Shown here piece after piece: positions 1 through 6,368 of a stretch of 9,302 bases of DNA. The translations under genes and the position numbers were made by a program. The notes under the pieces were generated by a model. The model saw nothing but the letters and a program-made list of their open reading frames with translations. It ran no database searches and was not told where the DNA came from. Source of the stretch: Bifidobacteriaceae bacterium (GTDB taxonomy: Bacteria; Actinomycetota; Actinomycetes; Actinomycetales; WQXJ01); assembly GCA_031266115.1 (NCBI GenBank), contig JAISBQ010000336.1, forward strand, positions 1 through 9,302, written 5' to 3'. Each line of letters starts with the position of its first letter. The stretch's first letter is position 1.

Positions 1-341
1 GCTGGCGACCACTTCGCCGTCACGTCTTTGACCCGGCCCACCGGCATTGTCTTCGGCACCGCGGCCCGCACCGACTTCACCGACGCAGAAGGCCGCTTCG
101 CCACGACCGTGACCTTGACTTTCGCCGTCTTTCCGTCGGCCTTGATGGTGATGGTCGCCGACCCAGCCTTCTTGGCCTTGACTGTGCCCGCCGACGATAC
201 CGATGCCACCGACGTGTTCGACGAGGACCAGGCCACCTTGACCCGTTGACCGGTCGCCGTATAGCCGTAGCCGTACAGTCGCGCCGAGGAACCCTTCACC
301 AACCGGACCTTCGGCTGAGACGCCTTGACCTTGACGGCCTT
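1..341 (-). other. Big_2-like bacterial Ig domain(s) at the C-terminal side of the GH9 protein
   Basis: From residue about 1909 the protein reads KAVKVKASQPKVRLVKGSS, then VAWSSSNTSVASVSSAGTVK and KKAGSATITIKADGKTAKVK. This is the W-S-S-S-N-x-S-V-A-x-V, G-x-V-x-A-x-x-A-G and A-T-I-T core of the bacterial Ig-like group 2 (Big_2) family. A further repeat seems to begin at KRPSASVKSVRAAVPKTMPV and runs off the window. These domains usually act as spacers or adhesive modules on the cell surface. What lies beyond (more repeats, a wall-binding domain or a sorting signal) cannot be seen. Confidence 0.75.
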
Positions 342-3300
342 CGATCCCACGCCCGTCACGGGCCCGTCCCCGCCCGGTGAACTGGTCACCGTCACTGTCG
401 GACCCGGCAGGGTCACCGACGGGCCTGGCTGCATCTCCTTGACCGTCACGGTCAGACCCGGTGCCGGCACCGACACCGTTGCCGTCGTCGTCGGAACCGG
501 CGCGGCCGGCCTGTCCGGCCATGTCGAGGGATCCTCGACCAGCAACGCGTTGATCGCGTTGCCCAGCACAACCCACTTGGCTGAGGTGTCGATGACGTAT
601 TCGGATTCGAACCACATCATCCCGAAGCCGTCCTTCGCCTCCGGCAAGTCTGGGGCGATCGGCACATATCCGGGAATGATTCCGCCGGCCACGAATGTGT
701 CGTCCGCCCGAGTGTTGCCGTAGGCGTGCGTGATCGACGACGTCCCTACACCGGATAGCCATGACGTGTCATCATCGGCGTGAGTGCCCAGGATGTATGT
801 GGCCGCGTTGAGCGAGTAGTCGGCCGGAATCGTGTACGGATCGACCTGGTGCAAGAAGTACATCTTCACACCCACATCGACCACGTCCGTGGACCCTCCC
901 CACATTCCGATGCTGTCCGGCATCCCCCACGGATTCGCCGCAACAGAACCATCGTAATATGCTTTGAAGTCCGCGATTGCCTGCTGGAATTCCGCCTTGA
1001 ACGCCGCATCCATGTGGTCCAACACAAGTGCAGCCTTCCATCCCGCACTTCCGAACGAGACACCGAACCCAGCTGGGGACTTCACCAACGGCCACAGCTT
1101 CACAATCGCATCGCGGTACTGTGAATCGCCCGTCGCCAGCAGCAACTCTATTGCCGCGTTGAACTCCGCGGAGATCTGGCCCAACGCCATATACATCTCC
1201 ATGAAATCGGTCGGATCGAGATTGAGATCTTCAAGGCTCAGAATCAGATCCTCGGACTGCCAGATATCCTTCGCAGCGGCCAGTGCACGCTGCGCGAACG
1301 CGTCATCGTAGCCCTTGACCACGGTGTTGGCGGCTGCCAGCGCGTATGCCGCGTAGTACTGGAGGGCGGGGTCCTTCTTCCCGACCATCGCCAACCTGTC
1401 ATCCTGCTTGCCAGAGCTGAGGCCCGAGACCTCGTCCTCGTCCAAGCTGGGGTCGTAGTACCGATTGTCGGTTTCGCTGCTGCCATCCCCCAGATGGGTG
1501 TATTGCCGCAGGGTCGGAACCTCGACCACCTTGTAGTTGTAGCCCACATTCTCCACGCGGGCCAACACGTTCAGCGCGCCATGCTTGACCTGCTGGACTA
1601 CGTCGGGCACGCCGTCTGGACGGTGCAACTCAACCATGCCACCCGTCGTGGTGTCCCAATCCACATCCATGGTGTCGTACTGGGGGTGGAACTCCCGCCA
1701 GGCGATCGCCAAATCCTGAATCACCCCGGCCTGACGCGTCGCCTCCAGGTCGAAGTCCCCGGCGTCGTACCATCCGCCCACAGCCTGGCCTGGCACACGG
1801 TCCAAGGAATTGCCCGGATAGTCGCGGCTAGTTTGCATGAAGTTCTGGCCATCGAACCAGGTCCCGTCCCAGGCCGCCTCATCGCGGAACGACTCCCCGG
1901 CCAGCGGATACAAGATCGCATCGTCCATGTGCGAGGCCGCGTGGACAATCTTGTACGTCTCGCGCACAGCGATGTGGTCCATCTCCTTGCCCAAGAACCC
2001 GGTCAACGCCTGCTGCCACGACTTCCCATACACGTCGTCGGCGATGGGGAAGAGGTCTGTTCTCACGCCCGCGTACTTGATCGCGTAGATGCCCGGAGTG
2101 GTGACCGCGGAGAAGTCGAAGTTCCGGTAGTCATACCGCAACCACTGCTTTGCCGCACCCAACCGGCCCGTGTAGACGGTCGAGTACGTGCCATCCGTAT
2201 TCAGGCGCTCCACGCTGGCGGTCGCCGGCGCGGCGAAGTCCGGATCGAGTTCGATCACGGCAACCTTCGACTGCGACGGTGCGTACCCGGCCTGAGAGTG
2301 ACCGACGTTCGGCTCACGCACCCAACTTGTGTCCACATCCGCCGCAATATGCCACGTGATCTGCTGAGATCCCGCAGGGAACAGCGTCCGCGCCACGAAC
2401 CACCCGTTCTGAGCGCGATTGCGCCCATCCAAGAGTTGAACCTCGCCCGTATCCGAGGTCACCCGCACACGGTTCTCCGTGTCCGGCGCCAACGTCACGG
2501 TCTTCCCGGCCGCGAACGGAATGGGTTGGTAATCACCACGGTCCTTGTTCCACTCACGGACGTACCACGCTTGATCGTCTGTCCTTGCCCGATCCTTCAC
2601 CTCCATCTCGTCGAATGGCAGCAACGGGATCACGCCGAAGTCGTCGTACGTCCCGTCGCCGTCCGAATCGGCCATGTAGCCCTTCTCCTTGTAGAGATCC
2701 GGGATGAACTCCATGTTGAACCCAGCCTTGCCCGCCAGGTCGGCGGGCAGAGTCTTGTCCAGCGTCACCGTCAGCTTCACACCGCCTGCCTCGGGTGTGG
2801 CCTCCATCGTGTACCCGACTTCTGGCCGGGACTCATCACCCGTGACTCCAGGCAAGGTGAGGGCCGCACTCACCGTCTTCGTCGCCGCATCCGAAGACCG
2901 GTCCTTCAACGTCGGGGGCGGCGTCGCATCCCATTGCTCCGGCGTCGGCAACAGATGGATATCCCCATTCGTCGCGACCCGCTCGCCGTTCAGAACCAAT
3001 TCCACGCCAGCCGAATGCTGGTCCCCAAAAATCGTCGAGAACGTCGAGTTGTACATGAACACGTCCAAGCCGGGCGTGGTCAGCGTCTCATACGGCGTGG
3101 TCTCATTCCCGAAGTAGTCGTATCCCGGTGTCTCTTGGACCTCCCAGTCATACTCGCCCACGAAGTCGGTGACCGCTGCGGGCGCGGCGGCCGGAGACGC
3201 CGCCTTGGCGATCTGGTCCGCCGCCAGTCCGATGGGCATGAACCGGCTCGAGTAGTCGATGATGGCCTCGTTCTCCGCCCAGAGGAACTGGAAGTTGTCC

Positions 3301-6065
3301 AAGGACTCGGGGAAGTCCGGCTTGAAGTTGACGTATCCGGGCACGATGGATCCTGGGATGAATCCGTTGTCGGCGCGGTTCGAGTTGTACGGATACTTGT
3401 GGGACTTCTCCCCGACGCCCACCAGCCAGGACGTGTCGTTGTACGGGTGGGTACCCACAATGTAGTTGACCATCCGGAGGATGTACTCCTTCATCGCGGT
3501 CAGCGCGGCCGTGTCTACCTGGCTTCCCAGGGTGTTATAGAGGATGGCCGCCATCTGGCCGGTGGGGAGCCCGATCCAGTCACCTGGCCCCCAGGTGGAT
3601 GTCAGGCTGTCAGGCAGCCCGAAGGGGGAGTTCGGGACCGGCGCATACGTGGTGGGCGCTGTCGCGTCGACCGCCGCGATGACGTTGTCCCGGAAGGTCT
3701 GGTCCATGAGATCCATCACGAACACGGCGGAGTAGGTATAGCCGCTCGCGATCGGCACGATCGTGGTGAACGGATTGTCGCCGGGATTGGCCTGGGCGAG
3801 CAGTTGGTCCATCGCCGCCCTATAGGTACCGTAATCAGCGGTTCCTTCGGTGGCGAGCATCAACTGCACGAGGGTGTTGAACGTGTTGGCTCGCTGTCCT
3901 GCCTGAGTCAGAGCCCATGCCCCGTGATCGGCCCAGATCTCCTTCGCCGCGTCCAAGCACGCATCGGCGAACTCCGGATAGAAGTCCCTGGTCACGTTGG
4001 CGGCGCCCGCCAGACCCACGGAGACGACGCCGAGGTTGGACGTCGGAATGGCGTTTGCGGTGCTCATCAGCTCCCGGTCGTCATTCTTGCCCGAGTAGAC
4101 CTTCTTCTTGCCGTCGGCGGGATCTACCCGTTCCACGACATCGTTCTCCCCAAGGCTCGGATCGTAGATGAAGCCATCGGTGTCGGTGGCGCCCTCGCCA
4201 AGATGCGTGTACTGGCGCAGTGTCGGCACCTCCAGCGAGCCCGACGCGAAGCCCACGTTCTCATACAGCCCCAGAATCGCCATCGCTCCGTGCTTCACCT
4301 GTTGGACGATGTCGGGGACCCCGTCGGGACGTTGCATCTCGACCGTGCCGCCAGTGTCTTCGTCCCACTCGACGGCCAGGGTGTCGTAACCGTTCATGTT
4401 GTCGAACGCCTCAGCGTTATACACCAGGTCACGCAGCACGGAGTAGTTGCGGCTGATTTCGATGTCGAAGTCGCCCGCGTCGTACCACCCGCCTTGCGCC
4501 ACACCTGGGATTCGGTCGCCGAGACCATAGCCCTGGTCCTGAAGTATCTGGGGCAGTGTCATGGGGACCTGCTTGCCGTCGAACCACGGAATCTGGTTGG
4601 TGTCCGGGTTAACCACGGAACCTGGGTACGCCTCGGCGATACGGGCATCGTCCATGTGGGAGGCACCATGCCAGATCTTGTAACCCTGGCGGACTTCGAT
4701 GTGGTCCATCGCCGTGGCGAGGAAGCCGCTGAGGCTGGACTGCCACGTCTCCGAGTAGGCGCCATCGTCGATCGGGAACGGATCGGTGGTCACCCCGTTG
4801 TACTCGATGACGTACAACCCGGGCGCGGTCACGTGGGAGAAGTCGAAGTCGCGGTAGTTGAACCTCGCCCACTTGCGGGCCGTGCCGAGCGGGCCGGCGT
4901 AGGCGGTGGTGTAGGTGCCGTCTGCCCCCAGGACCTTCAGTGCCGCTGTGTTCGGAGCGCTGGTCTCGTGAGCATCGATCTCCATAACGGCCACCTTTTC
5001 CAGCCCAGGCGCGTAGCCGGCCTGGGAGTGGGCAATCGAGGTGGGGCGGACCCAATCACGCTGAACTGGGGCCTGGATATGCCACTCGGCCACCGTATCG
5101 CCAGCCTTCGAGCCTGTCGGGATGGCGGAACTCATGGTGAACCATCCGTTCTGCGAACGGTTCCGGCCGTCGTAGATGGACAGCAGGCTCTTGGATTCGA
5201 CTGAGACGTGTGAGCCGATGTCCTCCGGCGCGAGGTTGAACTTGTACCCCTGAGCGAATGGGCTCGGCTGAGCGTCGCCCTTCTCGGTGTTCCACTGATC
5301 CACGTACCACGCGTTGCCCACGAGGTTCGGCCGTGGCCAGTCCTCGTCCATCGGGTCCTCCGGGGCGAGGGGGAATGTGGAGAAGCCGTCGTACGCTCCG
5401 TTGCCGTCGGTATCAACCTGATAGCTCTTGGTCATGTAGAGCGACGGGATGAACTCGAGATTGAACGCGGCCGAACCGGCCAGTTCGCCCGGAAGATCGC
5501 TTTGCAGTATCACCTTCAGTACCACGCCGCCGGGTTCGGGCACGGCCACCAGATCGTAGTTCATGTCGCGGATCGCACCCGCGGTGGCGTCATACCGGTA
5601 CCGCATGGGCAGCGTGATCGTGTTGGTCGCGTAGTCGAGGTCACGCGGGAACGCCGCATTGGCGGCGATGGGTGCCGACGATGCCGGAGCCGCCGCGTCC
5701 CATTGCTCGGGAACAGGCAACAGGTGAATGTCGCCGTTCCCCGCGATCCGTTGACCGTGCAGTGTCATGGTGATGCCGCTGAGATGCTCGTCGCCGAACA
5801 CCCCGTTGTACCCGTTGTTGTACATGAAGACATCGAAGCCAGGGTACGTCAGATAGTCGTAGTTGACGTTCCCGCCATAGCAGGTCCCCATCCACGTGAA
5901 CGCGCACAGGGTGTTGGCCGGATCATCGGTGATTGTCATGCGGTAGCTGGTGTTGAGGTCGGGGACCTTCGCAACGGAGACCCCACCCCCCAACGGTGAG
6001 ACGATGGCGCCAGTCAGCAGCAACGTTGCTGCCGCCATCATCGCTGTGGTGCGCTTGTGTGTCAT
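1..6065 (-). CDS. Secreted tandem double-GH9 glycoside hydrolase with C-terminal Ig-like (Big_2) region, 3' end outside window
   Basis: One frame is open without a stop from ATG at 6065 to the left edge (2021 codons plus 2 bases). The start is supported by GGGAAGGG 11 bases upstream and an in-frame stop at 6087-6089, with no other in-frame ATG or GTG between. Residues 1-32 form a signal peptide: basic MTHKRTT, a hydrophobic Ala/Leu core, and likely cleavage SVA|KV. Two homologous units follow (about 33-945 and 965-1835). Each has a ~300-residue N-terminal domain, a CelD_N-type Ig-like domain (about 340-430 and 1250-1340) and a GH9 catalytic domain. GH9 marks are GWYDAGDFD (D529/D532; D1434/D1437) and the proton-donor region WAENEAIIDYSS (E933) and WFESEYVIDTSA (E1822). 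A Pro/Thr/Val linker (about 1850-1905) and a Big_2-like domain (about 1909-1980) follow. The family hydrolyses beta-glucans or beta-glucosides by inversion; substrate here is unknown. It probably acts outside the cell or on its surface. Confidence 0.93.
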   Translation of the reverse strand, partial: MTHKRTTAMMAAATLLLTGAIVSPLGGGVSVAKVPDLNTSYRMTITDDPANTLCAFTWMGTCYGGNVNYDYLTYPGFDVFMYNNGYNGVFGDEHLSGITMTLHGQRIAGNGDIHLLPVPEQWDAAAPASSAPIAANAAFPRDLDYATNTITLPMRYRYDATAGAIRDMNYDLVAVPEPGGVVLKVILQSDLPGELAGSAAFNLEFIPSLYMTKSYQVDTDGNGAYDGFSTFPLAPEDPMDEDWPRPNLVGNAWYVDQWNTEKGDAQPSPFAQGYKFNLAPEDIGSHVSVESKSLLSIYDGRNRSQNGWFTMSSAIPTGSKAGDTVAEWHIQAPVQRDWVRPTSIAHSQAGYAPGLEKVAVMEIDAHETSAPNTAALKVLGADGTYTTAYAGPLGTARKWARFNYRDFDFSHVTAPGLYVIEYNGVTTDPFPIDDGAYSETWQSSLSGFLATAMDHIEVRQGYKIWHGASHMDDARIAEAYPGSVVNPDTNQIPWFDGKQVPMTLPQILQDQGYGLGDRIPGVAQGGWYDAGDFDIEISRNYSVLRDLVYNAEAFDNMNGYDTLAVEWDEDTGGTVEMQRPDGVPDIVQQVKHGAMAILGLYENVGFASGSLEVPTLRQYTHLGEGATDTDGFIYDPSLGENDVVERVDPADGKKKVYSGKNDDRELMSTANAIPTSNLGVVSVGLAGAANVTRDFYPEFADACLDAAKEIWADHGAWALTQAGQRANTFNTLVQLMLATEGTADYGTYRAAMDQLLAQANPGDNPFTTIVPIASGYTYSAVFVMDLMDQTFRDNVIAAVDATAPTTYAPVPNSPFGLPDSLTSTWGPGDWIGLPTGQMAAILYNTLGSQVDTAALTAMKEYILRMVNYIVGTHPYNDTSWLVGVGEKSHKYPYNSNRADNGFIPGSIVPGYVNFKPDFPESLDNFQFLWAENEAIIDYSSRFMPIGLAADQIAKAASPAAAPAAVTDFVGEYDWEVQETPGYDYFGNETTPYETLTTPGLDVFMYNSTFSTIFGDQHSAGVELVLNGERVATNGDIHLLPTPEQWDATPPPTLKDRSSDAATKTVSAALTLPGVTGDESRPEVGYTMEATPEAGGVKLTVTLDKTLPADLAGKAGFNMEFIPDLYKEKGYMADSDGDGTYDDFGVIPLLPFDEMEVKDRARTDDQAWYVREWNKDRGDYQPIPFAAGKTVTLAPDTENRVRVTSDTGEVQLLDGRNRAQNGWFVARTLFPAGSQQITWHIAADVDTSWVREPNVGHSQAGYAPSQSKVAVIELDPDFAAPATASVERLNTDGTYSTVYTGRLGAAKQWLRYDYRNFDFSAVTTPGIYAIKYAGVRTDLFPIADDVYGKSWQQALTGFLGKEMDHIAVRETYKIVHAASHMDDAILYPLAGESFRDEAAWDGTWFDGQNFMQTSRDYPGNSLDRVPGQAVGGWYDAGDFDLEATRQAGVIQDLAIAWREFHPQYDTMDVDWDTTTGGMVELHRPDGVPDVVQQVKHGALNVLARVENVGYNYKVVEVPTLRQYTHLGDGSSETDNRYYDPSLDEDEVSGLSSGKQDDRLAMVGKKDPALQYYAAYALAAANTVVKGYDDAFAQRALAAAKDIWQSEDLILSLEDLNLDPTDFMEMYMALGQISAEFNAAIELLLATGDSQYRDAIVKLWPLVKSPAGFGVSFGSAGWKAALVLDHMDAAFKAEFQQAIADFKAYYDGSVAANPWGMPDSIGMWGGSTDVVDVGVKMYFLHQVDPYTIPADYSLNAATYILGTHADDDTSWLSGVGTSSITHAYGNTRADDTFVAGGIIPGYVPIAPDLPEAKDGFGMMWFESEYVIDTSAKWVVLGNAINALLVEDPSTWPDRPAAPVPTTTATVSVPAPGLTVTVKEMQPGPSVTLPGPTVTVTSSPGGDGPVTGVGSKAVKVKASQPKVRLVKGSSARLYGYGYTATGQRVKVAWSSSNTSVASVSSAGTVKAKKAGSATITIKADGKTAKVKVTVVAKRPSASVKSVRAAVPKTMPVGRVKDVTAKWSP
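351..518 (-). other. Pro/Thr/Val linker of the GH9 protein
   Basis: Residues about 1850-1905 are low-complexity and hydroxyl-rich: PVPTTTATVSVPAPG, then the near-repeats PGLTVTV, PGPSVTL and PGPTVTVTSSPGG. Such PGPTVTV linkers are common in secreted actinobacterial and other Gram-positive surface proteins. They separate a catalytic part from a binding or wall-associated part, which agrees with the Ig-like domain that follows. Confidence 0.75.
561..3173 (-). repeat. GH9 unit 2 (N-terminal domain, CelD_N, GH9)
   Basis: This is the second copy, residues about 965-1835, aligned with unit 1 at a period of about 890-915 residues. Shared landmarks in the same order are PGLDVFMYN, NGDIHLLPTPEQWDA, DSDGDGTYDDFG (residue 1133), HSQAGYAP, MDHIAVRETYKI, GGWYDAGDFD (D1434/D1437), RPDGVPDVVQQVKHG, VPTLRQYTHLG, YILGTHADDDTSWLSGVG and FESEYVIDTSA (E1822). 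Identity is high in the N-terminal core (roughly 60% over the 50 residues around FMYN to EQWD, by eye) and lower in the second half of the catalytic domain. The Leu codon TTG is used much more here than in unit 1. Confidence 0.85.
3231..5969 (-). repeat. GH9 unit 1 (N-terminal domain, CelD_N, GH9)
   Basis: This is the first copy of the internal duplication, residues about 33-945. The N-terminal domain contains PGFDVFMYNN, NGDIHLLPVPEQWD and an acidic DTDGNGAYDG loop at residue 218, which resembles a calcium-binding DxDxDG loop. The CelD_N domain begins near SIAHSQAGYAP (about residue 342). The GH9 domain carries the Asp pair D529/D532 in WYDAGDFD, RPDGVPDIVQQVKHG, and the acid E933 in AENEAIIDYSS. 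The region TSWLVGVGEKSHKYPY follows PROSITE GH9 signature 1 as far as the Pro, but the signature histidine position holds Tyr. Like unit 2, it looks catalytically competent for its nucleophilic-water base and acid. Confidence 0.85.
5970..6065 (-). other. Sec signal peptide of the GH9 protein
   Basis: Residues 1-32 show the three-part layout of a Sec signal: a basic n-region with K4 and R5, a hydrophobic stretch from A8 to V22 rich in Ala, Leu and Met, and a short Pro/Gly c-region ending S30-V31-A32. Cleavage after A32 fits the small-x-small rule with Ser at -3 and Ala at -1. There is no LxxC lipobox, so a lipoprotein is unlikely. M9 and M10 could also start translation but would lose the basic n-region, so M1 is preferred. 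Confidence 0.8.
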
Positions 6066-6109
6066 TGTCAGTCTTGCCCTTCCCAGTCAGCGGAATCAAA
6101 ACTGGCGCA

Positions 6110-6135
6110 GTGGCGGACATGGTCCCATGCGCCAC
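6110..6135. promoter_or_regulatory. Bulged inverted repeat upstream of the GH9 gene
   Basis: GTGGCG-GA-CATGG, TC, CCATG-CGCCAC forms two arms of 11 complementary bases with a 2-base bulge (GA) on one side. As RNA it would fold as a 10-bp stem (6 plus 4) with a GTCC loop, because the innermost G-C pair would open. It ends about 45 bases before the GH9 start. It could be an operator for a dimeric regulator or a leader hairpin. There is no T-tract, so it is not an intrinsic terminator. Confidence 0.45.
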
Positions 6136-6291
6136 CACGGCGCGCAGACGTACGCGAGAGGGGCACGGCGACTGGGCGTCGGTCTGGCAGCGTGGCACCC
6201 GCCCGCACCACACCGCTGTGGATGACGGGACAGGGCGAACACGACGTGAGGCAACGATGCCTTCAAAGCCGACTCCCCCTCGCAACGCTTC

Positions 6292-6320
6292 AGCATCACC
6301 CCGCGGACACACCTTGTCAA
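6292..6320 (-). promoter_or_regulatory. Candidate sigma-70 type promoter for the GH9 gene
   Basis: On the minus strand TTGACA (6320-6315) is a perfect -35 hexamer. It is followed after exactly 17 bases by GATGCT (6297-6292), a weak -10 that keeps only A2 and T6 of the consensus. If used, transcription would start near 6285 and give a leader of about 220 bases before the ATG at 6065. A weaker promoter closer to the gene cannot be excluded, so this is a moderate-to-low call. Confidence 0.35.
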
Positions 6321-6352
6321 CCCTCAAATCGCCGGAAGGGAGCGATGCCCGC

Positions 6353-6358
6353 TAGCAT
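6353..6358 (+). promoter_or_regulatory. -10 box of the toxin-antitoxin operon, suggesting a leaderless transcript
   Basis: TAGCAT fits the actinobacterial -10 pattern TANNNT. Its last T lies 7 bases before the A of the antitoxin ATG at 6365, exactly where a -10 box sits when transcription starts at the start codon itself. The nearest purine-rich stretch (GGAAGGGAG, 6334-6342) is about 22 bases from the ATG, too far for a normal Shine-Dalgarno site. No clear -35 is seen, which is common in actinobacteria. Confidence 0.5.
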
Positions 6359-6368
6359 GCAGGCATGC
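6355..6368. promoter_or_regulatory. Twin GCATGC palindromes at the antitoxin start, possible autoregulatory operator
   Basis: Two copies of the palindromic hexamer GCATGC lie at 6355-6360 and 6363-6368, 8 bases apart start to start, across the -10 box and the antitoxin start codon. Ribbon-helix-helix antitoxins usually bind short palindromes in their own promoter as dimers of dimers, so this is a natural candidate for the operator. The assignment is inferred from position and symmetry only. Confidence 0.4.

Larger units (their letters stand above)
6066..6364. promoter_or_regulatory. Divergent intergenic region between the GH9 gene and the toxin-antitoxin operon
   Basis: This 299-base stretch has no convincing gene on either strand. 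It holds the GH9 ribosome binding site (GGGAAGGG, 6077-6084), a bulged inverted repeat at 6110-6135, a candidate minus-strand promoter (TTGACA at 6320-6315 and GATGCT at 6297-6292), a degenerate LacI-family-like dyad at 6337-6350 and a plus-strand -10 box TAGCAT at 6353-6358. Small reading frames that cross it on both strands lack start signals and domain similarity and look like chance. Confidence 0.6.

Noticed and set aside
1494..5204. A 1236-codon open frame on the plus strand
   Set aside because: It lies entirely opposite the GH9 gene. Its translation is rich in Arg, His, Val and Gly with no domain pattern, and its openness follows from the GC-biased third positions of the minus-strand gene. 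The minus frame has a signal peptide, duplicated domains and catalytic motifs.
6251..6262. GGCAACGATGCC short inverted repeat
   Set aside because: The stem is only 4-5 bp with a 4-base loop, which is expected by chance in a GC-rich 300-base region.
5923..6327. Minus-strand open frame of 134 codons across the GH9 upstream region
   Set aside because: It runs in a different frame through the GH9 signal peptide region, lacks a ribosome binding site and shows no recognisable domain, so it is read as non-coding leader sequence.
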